Below the pieces are notes generated by a model. The model saw only the letters and a list, made by a program, of their open reading frames with translations, did not search any database and was not told where the DNA came from. Of a stretch of 64,000 nucleotides of DNA, positions 34,115 to 42,066 are shown piece after piece. Position 1 is the first letter of the stretch. The number at the start of each line of letters is the position of its first letter. Origin of the DNA: SELP01 sp035969385 (GTDB lineage Bacteria; Pseudomonadota; Alphaproteobacteria; Rhodobacterales; Rhodobacteraceae); assembly GCF_035969385.1 (NCBI RefSeq), contig NZ_JAYKKJ010000008.1, positions 1-64,000 of the forward strand. The letters run 5' to 3'. The translations under genes were made by a program, and so were the position numbers.

Positions 34115-35128
34115 ATGTCGATGCATATTGAAAACCTGACCTCCTTCCCCTGCCAGTTCACGTTGGCGTTCGACTCGGCCGGGCGCGAGATGGTCGTGGT
34201 TGTCACCAAGGGCACCTATACCCTGCCTGAGGCTCCGGGCGACGCCTGCACCCTCTCCCCGGCCCAGCGCCCGCTGCACCTTGCCGACGAAATCGCCGAC
34301 GGGTTGGGAAGCGCGATCCTGTCTGAGACGGATTTCGCGCCGACCAAGCCCTTTTGCGATGTGATGGTCTCGGGGCCCGCCTGCACCCCCGGCGGGGAAG
34401 AGGTGAAACGGCTGTTGGTCGCTGCGCAACTGGGCAAGATGAAGAAATCCTTCCATGTCCTTGGCCCCCGCGCATGGCAGGGCCGGATGCTGGGGGTGGA
34501 ACCGTCCGAGCCCAAACCCTTTTCGGTGCAAGAGATCAGCTATCAGCAGGCTTGGGGCGGCGGCGAACAGCACCCCCGCAAGGAAGACATCTGGGACACA
34601 GTCGACACCAACCCGGCCGGGGTCGGGTATTACCCATATTCCTCAAGGACTGAAGGCAAACCGCTGCCCAACACCGAAGAGGTCGGCAAGCCCGTTCTGG
34701 AACCGGTCGGCACATATGTGCCCATGGCGTTTGGCCCCATCGGTCGGGCTTGGCTGCCCCGGCGCACCTTCGCCGGAACCTATGACAAGGTCTGGCAGGA
34801 CACGCGGATGCCGTTTCCGCCGACCGACCTTGACCCGCGCTATTTCCAGTCAACCCCGCCGGACCAGCAGATCCGCTACCCAACACATGGAGAGGCCTTT
34901 TCGCTGGTGGGCCTGTCACCGCGTGGGCCGATCCACGGGGTGCTTCCGGCGCCGAAGGTCACCATGCGGTTCGAACGCAAGACCGGGCGCATGACCCAAC
35001 GGATCGCACAACCCGACACGGTGGTCTTCTACCCATCCGACCACCAACTGACGATCACGTGGCGCACCCATCTGAAACCGGATCGGGACATCTTCGACCT
35101 GTCGCAAGTCGTGGTCGAGGCGCAATGA
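34115..35128 (+). CDS. DUF2169 family T6SS effector adaptor
   Basis: A 337-residue protein of the DUF2169 family, whose members act as chaperone-like adaptors placing PAAR or PAAR-like effectors on the VgrG spike. Family landmarks are the start MSMHIENLTSFP, the KGTYTLPE segment, KSFHVLGPRAW and an AWGGGEQHP motif near residue 148, with GPIGRAWLPR later. It follows the TIGR02270 gene by three bases and precedes a DUF4150 effector, exactly the expected context. Confidence 0.9.
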   Translation: MSMHIENLTSFPCQFTLAFDSAGREMVVVVTKGTYTLPEAPGDACTLSPAQRPLHLADEIADGLGSAILSETDFAPTKPFCDVMVSGPACTPGGEEVKRLLVAAQLGKMKKSFHVLGPRAWQGRMLGVEPSEPKPFSVQEISYQQAWGGGEQHPRKEDIWDTVDTNPAGVGYYPYSSRTEGKPLPNTEEVGKPVLEPVGTYVPMAFGPIGRAWLPRRTFAGTYDKVWQDTRMPFPPTDLDPRYFQSTPPDQQIRYPTHGEAFSLVGLSPRGPIHGVLPAPKVTMRFERKTGRMTQRIAQPDTVVFYPSDHQLTITWRTHLKPDRDIFDLSQVVVEAQ

Positions 35129-35162
35129 CCGGTCGCGCGATCATAACTCCGGGGGGCATGCC

Positions 35163-36209
35163 ATGCTTGCGGTGATCGGCTATGGCATGTGGACCGCGGC
35201 AGGACATGACGGGCCGTCATCTGTCGCCTCGATGCGGGCCGGGCTGTCCGCCGCCATCGAAACCCCGCTGTGGGACCCGACCAAGGGCGCGACCCTGAAC
35301 GCCTTTCAGCTCAGCTCGCATCAATGGTGGGAAGGCGAAAGTTTTCTGGCCGAGATTGCCACCGAGGTCATTAGCCAATGCCATGCACAGATCGATGCCA
35401 TCGACGGAACGAAGCCCGAAGAGGTGCCGATCCTGATCAGCGTCGCGCCCGAGACGCGGCCCGGCCGCACGCCCGGTCTTGAACAGGGGTTGCTGGCCCG
35501 ACTGACCGCGCAGCTTGGGTTCGACCTGCCAGAGGGAAGCGGCATCCTGCCCGGTGGCAAGGCCGCGATCCCGGCGCTTCTGACCAACGCCAGCGCGCTA
35601 TTGGGCCGGTCGCGCTATGTGATCCTTTTGGGCGTCGAAAGTCTGCTGCAACAGGCGATCGTGAACCACTACATCCGCGAAAACCGGCTGCTGTGCGGTG
35701 GCAATTCCTCGGGCTTCATCCCGGGCGAGGCCGGGGCCGCGGTGATCCTCTCTGCGCCGGGGGCCACGGGCCTGCCGGAATTGCGGCTGACCGGGGTCGG
35801 CGAAGGGCGTGAACCCATCGGCAATCCCGACGATGAAACCCCACGCTGTTCCGGGCTGACCAACGCGATGCGGTCGGCCCTTGCCACCGCCGGAACCCAG
35901 ATGTTCGACATCGGGGTCCTGCTGGGCGACCTGAACGGCGAGCACGGCAAGTTCAAAGAAGCGACGGTGGCGGTGATGCGCAACGATCGGCTCCCGCCGG
36001 AGGGAGTGTCTAGACGCCCGCGCCAGCTTCTGGAAGACTGGAACACAGCCGAGGCGATCGGCGAAGTTGGCGCCGCGATGCTGCCCGCCGCGATGGGCTG
36101 GGCGTTCGAGGCGGGCCGCATGGGAATTCTGCCCATGCGCCACGTTCTGTTCCACGGCGGAGAGGACGACGGGACGCGGGTCGCCATAGTTGGAGAATTT
36201 TCAGGATGA
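35163..36209 (+). CDS. T6SS-associated beta-ketoacyl synthase-like protein, probably inactive
   Basis: A 348-residue protein with a ketosynthase/thiolase-like fold: a VESLLQQ segment, NSSGFIPGEAGAAVIL as in ketosynthase N-terminal halves, and a second half with GDLNGEHGKFKE. The position that normally holds the nucleophilic cysteine (the Cys-containing helix before the VGGVES-like strand) reads GGKAAIPALL, so no catalytic Cys is seen and it is much shorter than true synthases. Such proteins recur beside DUF2169 and DUF4150 genes, where they presumably have a binding role. It overlaps the effector gene by four bases. Confidence 0.75.
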   Translation: MLAVIGYGMWTAAGHDGPSSVASMRAGLSAAIETPLWDPTKGATLNAFQLSSHQWWEGESFLAEIATEVISQCHAQIDAIDGTKPEEVPILISVAPETRPGRTPGLEQGLLARLTAQLGFDLPEGSGILPGGKAAIPALLTNASALLGRSRYVILLGVESLLQQAIVNHYIRENRLLCGGNSSGFIPGEAGAAVILSAPGATGLPELRLTGVGEGREPIGNPDDETPRCSGLTNAMRSALATAGTQMFDIGVLLGDLNGEHGKFKEATVAVMRNDRLPPEGVSRRPRQLLEDWNTAEAIGEVGAAMLPAAMGWAFEAGRMGILPMRHVLFHGGEDDGTRVAIVGEFSG

Positions 36210-37219
36210 GCGTATTTGCAAACGGACGGGAAGTGTCGGGCAAGGCCCAGGCCAACCAGATCATCGCGGGCTTTCCCAGCGTCTGTCTAAGCCCGCCGTC
36301 GCCGCCCGCCGGGCCGGTGCCAATCCCCTACCCGATGTTCACCAACGCCAAGAAGACATCGCAGGGGACGACCACCGTCAAGATCAAGAAAAAGGAAGTC
36401 GGCAAGAAGAACTCCTCGACCTACAAGAAGTCCAACGGAAACGAGGCCGCAACCCGGTCTTTCGGGATGGACGTGGTCACACATACGCTGAGCGGGGCAA
36501 CCAAACACAAGGCCTATTCCTTCGACGTCAAGGCGCAGGGTGCCGGGGTAAATCGGTTCTCGGACATGACGACGACGAACCACAACAACCCGGCGACGGC
36601 TGTCACCATCAACGCAGCGGCGTTCGACGTCAGCCTCATTGACGACTTTGACAACCCCTGCGCCGAACTCGCAGCCGCGAACAAGGCCACCCGTGACAAC
36701 ATGCGCGGCTCGGACCATCCAAAGTATGTTCAGGACACGGCAAAGGGGAATACGACGATTACTCACGCTCTCTACACCCCTCCCCCGGGTCAGGGCGACA
36801 CGAGGGTCATCCGGGCATCCTCTCGTCAAGTCATGTCACAGTATGACCCCAGCTTTGTTGTGGGGCTGTCGTCGGACGAGAAAGAAGAGCTTCGGGTTGC
36901 CGGCGAGAAACAAAAAATGAACTCGGCGGTTTGTGGAGGCCATGTCTACAAGCGCGGATTCTTCATGCCGCATTCTAGCCATACCGAAGCACGTATTCTG
37001 GAAACGATTGCGGCCAATCCACCAGCGGATACAACCAACGGCTTTGGCAAGGTTGTCTTTGGCATCGATTGGCCAGGGGGGCCAAACAAAGGCATGTCAT
37101 CGAAATCACCGTGTCCGGAATGTCAGGCCCTGATTTGTGCTGCTCTCGCGTGCTTTGACATCGTGGTATGCGATGAAGAAAACGAACCCATAGATCAATC
37201 AGAAGAGTGTGACGAATGA
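36206..37219 (+). CDS. DUF4150/PAAR-like T6SS effector with a C-terminal deaminase toxin domain
   Basis: A 337-residue predicted polymorphic effector. Residues 1-135 are the PAAR-like DUF4150 domain (N-terminal SVFANGR, a Pro-rich turn PAGPVPIPYPM, and a NHNNPATAV region). After a linker, residues 200-337 look like a zinc-dependent deaminase: His259-Thr-Glu261 starting a helix, strand KVVFGIDWP, then Ser-Pro-Cys303-x2-Cys306 starting the next helix, and strand DIVVCDE. This is the motif order of nucleic-acid and nucleotide deaminase toxins. The C-terminal half is more AT-rich than the N-terminal half, as expected for a swapped toxin tip. The target base or nucleotide is unknown. Confidence 0.82.
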   Translation: MSVFANGREVSGKAQANQIIAGFPSVCLSPPSPPAGPVPIPYPMFTNAKKTSQGTTTVKIKKKEVGKKNSSTYKKSNGNEAATRSFGMDVVTHTLSGATKHKAYSFDVKAQGAGVNRFSDMTTTNHNNPATAVTINAAAFDVSLIDDFDNPCAELAAANKATRDNMRGSDHPKYVQDTAKGNTTITHALYTPPPGQGDTRVIRASSRQVMSQYDPSFVVGLSSDEKEELRVAGEKQKMNSAVCGGHVYKRGFFMPHSSHTEARILETIAANPPADTTNGFGKVVFGIDWPGGPNKGMSSKSPCPECQALICAALACFDIVVCDEENEPIDQSEECDE

Positions 37220-37986
37220 TATCGATAAAGGCCCTTGATTCAATCGACATGTCTGCAGCGCCTCTTCCGGCGAACTGGCAGGGTGCGCTTGATCATATCG
37301 GTCCGGTTCAGACCGTGACGCCACTGGTAGATCGTCTGTCCGGAAAGACGACTTGTGCAACCGTGGCGATGATCGCCGGCGTCGTTACTTGGGGCGCCGC
37401 GCGGTTGCGCCCCTTCACAGACACTGGCTTTCTGTACGAATTGGCAGAGGCCAGTTTTGCTTGGCAATTCGACTGGCGCTATCTGGACACCGAAGTTGAA
37501 CCAAAAGGAAAACCGGCTGACCAGCCTGTTGAGGTTTCGGCTCCAATGGTCTTGCGCAGTTTCGTACGCAAGAGCATCCGCGGCGAAAAGCCATGGCACA
37601 GCTTCTATCAGCCGACAATGGAGCTGTTCCACATGTCCAGTGTGGTTTCATTCATCCTTCCACCGGACTTGCGCGACATTTTTGAAGACTGGCTTGTGCA
37701 AACTTCTGATCGCTTGGACGCACTTTGCGCTGCGCCAGACCTTGAGGTTCCTGACTTCGCGGACTTTGAGAACAAACAAGCCTATCGCGACTATTGCGCC
37801 CCAAGGCGCGGCGCGCCCGTACCAATGCTCGCACTTGATCCAACGATCGCGATTGAAGCGGATGGGCTGTCGGATCGGGCACTGGAGGAATTGCGCAAGC
37901 TTGACCCTCGAGCCAACCGATATCTTCGCACCGCCGAGCAGATGGCAGCGCTCGGATTCGACGGCCAACCATACGGGGCGACCTGA
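37216..37986 (+). CDS. candidate immunity protein 1 for the deaminase effector
   Basis: A 256-residue protein of no family I can name. Its start overlaps the effector stop by ATGA and it has no signal peptide, both usual for a cytosolic antitoxin to a nucleic-acid-targeting effector. It is mostly helical and rich in aromatic residues. The segments AMIAGVVTWGAARLRPF and DIFEDWLVQTSDRLDAL align with the next gene product (GLMLASGAWIAARMNRV and ETFDAWFNWAADRLARV). Base composition is clearly more AT-rich than in the flanks. Role is inferred from position and that relationship. Confidence 0.65.
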   Translation: MISIKALDSIDMSAAPLPANWQGALDHIGPVQTVTPLVDRLSGKTTCATVAMIAGVVTWGAARLRPFTDTGFLYELAEASFAWQFDWRYLDTEVEPKGKPADQPVEVSAPMVLRSFVRKSIRGEKPWHSFYQPTMELFHMSSVVSFILPPDLRDIFEDWLVQTSDRLDALCAAPDLEVPDFADFENKQAYRDYCAPRRGAPVPMLALDPTIAIEADGLSDRALEELRKLDPRANRYLRTAEQMAALGFDGQPYGAT

Positions 37987-38663
37987 TGGCACTTGCCGCC
38001 TACATAGAAGGTCTTGTGTCCGGCACGGCGCTGCCCCGGTTCGCCTGGGAAGACTGGAAGTGCCGTGACTATTACATGTGGGACCCGCCCGAAGGGTTTC
38101 TGGAACAGGTTTCAGACGCCGCCGCTGTGGGTTTGATGCTTGCATCCGGCGCTTGGATCGCAGCACGGATGAACCGGGTCGATCCCGATCCGATGCCGGA
38201 CTATGCGTTGCGGGCCGGTTGGGCCTTCATGCTCGAACCGGAATCATGTTTCTACTACGAACCCAACGATAATGATTGGCGCGGGCCGGTTCGCGCCCCG
38301 ATGTCGATCATGGCCGTGATCGCGATGGACGCGCTCTATTGCCGGGATGCAGACCCAGAGGTGCGCATTCGGACCCATTGGATGGCCAACCTTGCCCGCT
38401 ACGTCCTTGAAGATGATGCCGAGACGTTTGACGCCTGGTTCAACTGGGCGGCGGATCGCCTTGCCCGTGTTCATCCCCGCAGCGAGATGCCGAAGCTCGG
38501 GCTGTTCGACGTTCCGGTCAGGTTCGAGCCCGTCGTCGGTCGGGATGTATTTGTGCCGGAAACCGACTATGATCCAGCCACTGCCCGGTCATCGCTTTAC
38601 AACTGGCTGATGCAGGGCGACCGGGACAATCCGTTCATCGATTTCTCGGAGCTGCGCCCCTAG
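37986..38663 (+). CDS. candidate immunity protein 2, paralogue of the preceding protein
   Basis: A 225-residue cytosolic protein whose ATG shares its first base with the previous stop (TGATG). It resembles the preceding protein in layout and in two helical segments, so the pair probably arose by duplication or by recruitment of immunity genes against different toxins. GC content is higher than in its neighbour, arguing for separate histories. It ends on a CTAG shared with the stop of the convergent DUF6484 gene. Confidence 0.65.
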   Translation: MALAAYIEGLVSGTALPRFAWEDWKCRDYYMWDPPEGFLEQVSDAAAVGLMLASGAWIAARMNRVDPDPMPDYALRAGWAFMLEPESCFYYEPNDNDWRGPVRAPMSIMAVIAMDALYCRDADPEVRIRTHWMANLARYVLEDDAETFDAWFNWAADRLARVHPRSEMPKLGLFDVPVRFEPVVGRDVFVPETDYDPATARSSLYNWLMQGDRDNPFIDFSELRP

Positions 38664-39088
38664 TTCAGCTGAACACTGGCCCCCTGAATGCGGTTGTTCC
38701 GTTCCGCCCGTGTCAGGATTTGCGTCCCCCGGATCGTGACAGTTCCATCTGCCTTCATCACGATGCTGGATTTTCCACAGCGCAGTTCGATGCTCTTGCG
38801 GCTGGTGATCTGAATGGGCAAGTCTTCGTCCCGCTGGATCGTGACCGGCGTGGCTTCGGTCCGGATCGGTTTCTGCACCAGTCCGATGATCAGCGGCCGG
38901 TCCAGCCGCCCGCCTTCGAACATCAGCGCAACCTCGGCCCCGATATTGTCCTGCGACAGTTGGTGCAGCGACCGGGCGGGCACCGCGGCCTCCTTAGGAT
39001 TGGACGCAAAGACGACAAGCGGTTGATCCTTCTTGAACCCAAGGATCACGCCAATCTCGACGGTGGCGGCGGTATCTGTTGTGATCAT
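38660..39088 (-). CDS. DUF6484-like T6SS-associated protein with VgrG-like beta tail
   Basis: A 142-residue protein. Residues 10-85 match a DUF6484-type domain (GVILGFKKDQPLVVFASNP, ARSLHQL, VALMFEGGRLDRPLIIGL). The C-terminal 45 residues, KSIELRCGKSSIVMKADG and IRGTQIL...GGSVQLN-like, resemble the beta-helical tip of VgrG/DUF2345 proteins, so it may associate with the spike. It is convergent with the immunity genes. The ATG at 39088 has AAGGGA upstream; a longer frame is non-homologous. Confidence 0.75.
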   Translation of the reverse strand: MITTDTAATVEIGVILGFKKDQPLVVFASNPKEAAVPARSLHQLSQDNIGAEVALMFEGGRLDRPLIIGLVQKPIRTEATPVTIQRDEDLPIQITSRKSIELRCGKSSIVMKADGTVTIRGTQILTRAERNNRIQGASVQLN

Positions 39089-39252
39089 GTCGGTCCCTTC
39101 TCGATCTGTCGGGGCGGTGCTGAGATCGGGCCCGGCCCTGACTGGCCCGGTCGGTACACCACCTGAATAGCCGAAATTGCGGCGATGGCGGCCGATGCCC
39201 CAGTCTAAGCGGGCAATCGCCAAGCTGTCACCCAGATTCTGGGACGGTAGGT

Positions 39253-39903
39253 TCAGCGGCCTTCATCGAACCCACATTGGGCATGGAACCGGCGCAGCTC
39301 CGCCTCGGTCGGGCTCTGGCCGGTGAAGGTATGGATGTAGCCCGGGATGCGGGCCATGCGGGTGGCCATGTCCTCGACCACCTGCATCGAGATATAGCCG
39401 ATCTGGACGAGATAGACTGTGCGCGCCCGCACGTCCGCCTCGACCGGGGCATATCCGAACCGTTCGAACATGGCCCGGATCGCGGCCAGCCGCTCTGCGT
39501 CCGCCGCGTTGACCCGCGCCGCCACATCCTCGGACTGATGCGCCCAGCCGCGCACGGCCAAATCCAACCCTGCCTCGAACGGGCCACCTTCCATGAAGAC
39601 CGCGACAAGGTTCAGCGCCGCTTCTGTCACGGTTTCAGCATAGGCGCCCGCCGCATCGGTCAGGCTGCGCGTGTTGGTCGCTTCCCAGTCGTCCAGTAGC
39701 GCATCAAGGAGCGCCGCCCGATCCTTGAAGAACCAGTAGAAACTGGTGCGCGACAGGTTCAGCCGGCTGGCCAGCGGCTGGATCTTCACGGCGTCCAGAC
39801 CCGACGAGACAAAGGCCTCGCGCGCGGCAGTCAGCCAGCCCTCGCGCGAACCGCGCCAGCCGCTGGATTTGTCTTCTGTGTCGATTTGATCGGTGTCCGC
39901 CAT
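39253..39903 (-). CDS. TetR family transcriptional regulator
   Basis: A 216-residue regulator with helix-turn-helix at about 30-70 (LASRLNLSRTSFYWFFKDRAALL) and an effector domain to the end. It is divergent from the flavoprotein-proline racemase operon across a 116-base gap and likely represses it. That gap contains TTGACA at 39965-39970 within an imperfect palindrome (ACTTGACATAAGT) and two TGAACA repeats 21 bases apart, plausible operator and promoter parts. Confidence 0.88.
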   Translation of the reverse strand: MADTDQIDTEDKSSGWRGSREGWLTAAREAFVSSGLDAVKIQPLASRLNLSRTSFYWFFKDRAALLDALLDDWEATNTRSLTDAAGAYAETVTEAALNLVAVFMEGGPFEAGLDLAVRGWAHQSEDVAARVNAADAERLAAIRAMFERFGYAPVEADVRARTVYLVQIGYISMQVVEDMATRMARIPGYIHTFTGQSPTEAELRRFHAQCGFDEGR

Positions 39904-39953
39904 GGGCCGACCCTACCGGCGCAAAGAAGGGAGGGCAATAAAATCGTCACCCA

Positions 39954-39980
39954 TGAACACAAACTTGACATAAGTGAACA
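39954..39980. promoter_or_regulatory. possible promoter/operator of the flavoprotein operon
   Basis: TGAACA occurs at 39954-39959 and 39975-39980, about two helix turns apart, and the interval contains ACTTGACATAAGT, an imperfect palindrome around a TTGACA -35-like hexamer. No good -10 is visible at the standard distance, so the exact promoter is uncertain; an operator for the divergent TetR protein is the most natural reading. Confidence 0.35.
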
Positions 39981-40019
39981 TTTTCGGAATCCTCGCGTCA
40001 ACCTGATGGCGGAGCTTCC

Positions 40020-42065
40020 ATGTCAAACGACCCTCTCTTGCAGCCCTACCAGATCAAGCATCTGACCCTGCGCAACCGGATCATGACCACCAGCCATGAA
40101 CCGGCCTATCCCGAAGACGGAATGCCGAAGCAACGTTATGCCGCCTATCACGCGGCGCGGGCCAAGGCCGGGGTTGCCATGTGCATGACCGCCGGGTCGG
40201 CGGCGGTGTCGCTGAACAGTCCGCCGGTGTTCAACAACATCCTTGCCTACAAGGACGAGGTCGTGCCGTGGATTCGCAACCTGACGGATGCGATCCACGA
40301 ACATGGCGCGGCGGCGATGATCCAGCTCACCCACCTTGGCCGCCGCACGGGATGGTCCAAGGGCGACTGGCTGCCCTCCGTCTCGTCCTCCCGCCACCGC
40401 GAACCCGCGCATCGGTCCTTCGCGAAACTGGCCGAAGATTGGGACATCGAGCGGATCATCTCGGATTTCGCGGACGCGGCCGAACGGATGAAGGCCGGCG
40501 GCATGGACGGGGTCGAAATCATCGCCCATGGTCATCTTCTGGACCAGTTCATGTCGCCCCTGTCGAATGATCTGGACGGTTCCTACGGCGGCGCGACACT
40601 TGAAACCCGGGCGCAGCTGACACTGGACGTTCTGGCCGCTGTCCGTGGGCGGGTGGGGGATGATTTCATCCTCAGCCTGCGGATGGGGGCGGATGAAAAG
40701 ACCCCCGGCGGGATCACGCCCGAAGAGGGGCTGGCGCTGGCCAAACATATTCAGGCGGCGGGGCTGGTCGATGTGTTCAACATCAACGGCGGGCGCATCC
40801 ACACCGACCCGGCGATGTCAGACATGATCCCGGTGCAGGGGATGGCCAGCGCGCCGCATCTTGGGCTGGCAGGGGCGGTGCGGGCGGCAACGGGAATGCC
40901 CGTCTTCCACGCCTCGCGTATTCCCGATGTGGCCACCGCGCGCTTTGCTGTTTCCTCTGGCCAGTTGGACATGGTGGGCATGACGCGGGCGCATATGGCC
41001 GACCCGCAGATCGTCAAGAAGATCATCGAAGGGCGCGAGGACGACATCCGCCCCTGTGTCGGGGCCACCTACTGCCTTGACCGGATCTATGGCGCGGGCG
41101 AGGCGCTGTGCATCCACAACCCGGCCACGGGCCGCGAACTGACCATGCCGCACGAGATCGCCCCGGCGGACACCGCCAAGAAAGTGGTGATCGTTGGCGC
41201 AGGCCCCGCCGGGCTGGAGGCCGCGCGCGTTGCCGCTGAACGCGGCCATGATGTGACCGTGTTCGAGGCGCAGCCGGACCCCGGTGGACAAGTCCGGCTG
41301 ACCGCGCAGAACCCAAGACGGCGCGAGATGATCGGCATCATCGACTGGCGCATGGCCCAATGCGCCGCCCGCGACGTGGAATTCCGGTTCAACACCTGGG
41401 CCGAGGTCGCGGATGTCACCGCCCTGTCCCCCGATGTGGTGATCGTCGCCACCGGCGGGCTTCCCAACACGGACCTGTTCGAAGGCGGGGGTGACAACGA
41501 TCTGGTGGTCAGCGCATGGGACCTGATTTCCGGCGATGTGAAACCGGGGCAGTCGGTGCTGGTCTATGACGAAAGCGGCGACCATCCCGGCCTGATGGCG
41601 GCAGAGATCGCCGCCAACGCCGGCGCAAAGGTCGAGGTGATGACCCCCGACCGCACCTTCGCCCCCGATGTGATGGCGATGAACCTTGTCCCCTATATGC
41701 GCGCGCTTCAGGACAAGGACGTGACCTTTACCGTCACCCGCCGCCTGTCGGACGTTGTGCGCGACGGCAACCAGTTGAAGGCGGTAATCGGCACCGACTA
41801 CAGCGACCTGACCCGCGAACAGACCCATGATCAGATCGTGGTGAACTATGGGACGATGCCGCTGGCCGACCTTTACTTTGACCTGCGCCCGCTGTCGCGC
41901 AATGATGGGGCGGTTGACCCGGATGCGCTGATCGCCGGGCATCGGCAGGACATCACCCGCAACCCGGATGGCAGCTTTCAACTGTTCCGGATCGGCGATG
42001 CGGTCAGTTCCCGCAATACCCACGCGGCGATCTATGATGCGCTGCGGCTGATGAAGGATCTCTGA
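40020..42065 (+). CDS. FMN/Fe-S/FAD oxidoreductase, N-methylproline demethylase-like
   Basis: A 681-residue flavoprotein of the trimethylamine dehydrogenase/2,4-dienoyl-CoA reductase type: an old yellow enzyme TIM barrel (1-340), an iron-sulfur segment, then an FAD/NAD-binding half starting KKVVIVGAGPAGLEAARVAAE (about 390). In the cluster segment CVGATYC...C the second Cys of the usual CxxCxxC is Ala. I recall this from the N-methylproline (stachydrine) demethylase group; that subgroup assignment is from memory. It probably demethylates an N-methylated cyclic amine, releasing formaldehyde. GGAG precedes the ATG and it begins a three-gene operon. Confidence 0.82.
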   Translation: MSNDPLLQPYQIKHLTLRNRIMTTSHEPAYPEDGMPKQRYAAYHAARAKAGVAMCMTAGSAAVSLNSPPVFNNILAYKDEVVPWIRNLTDAIHEHGAAAMIQLTHLGRRTGWSKGDWLPSVSSSRHREPAHRSFAKLAEDWDIERIISDFADAAERMKAGGMDGVEIIAHGHLLDQFMSPLSNDLDGSYGGATLETRAQLTLDVLAAVRGRVGDDFILSLRMGADEKTPGGITPEEGLALAKHIQAAGLVDVFNINGGRIHTDPAMSDMIPVQGMASAPHLGLAGAVRAATGMPVFHASRIPDVATARFAVSSGQLDMVGMTRAHMADPQIVKKIIEGREDDIRPCVGATYCLDRIYGAGEALCIHNPATGRELTMPHEIAPADTAKKVVIVGAGPAGLEAARVAAERGHDVTVFEAQPDPGGQVRLTAQNPRRREMIGIIDWRMAQCAARDVEFRFNTWAEVADVTALSPDVVIVATGGLPNTDLFEGGGDNDLVVSAWDLISGDVKPGQSVLVYDESGDHPGLMAAEIAANAGAKVEVMTPDRTFAPDVMAMNLVPYMRALQDKDVTFTVTRRLSDVVRDGNQLKAVIGTDYSDLTREQTHDQIVVNYGTMPLADLYFDLRPLSRNDGAVDPDALIAGHRQDITRNPDGSFQLFRIGDAVSSRNTHAAIYDALRLMKDL

Positions 42066-42066
42066 C

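Noticed and set aside
32831..39088. Prophage or insertion-sequence-borne island
   Set aside because: No integrase, transposase, tRNA att site or phage structural gene is visible at either edge; the region is better described as a T6SS effector module.
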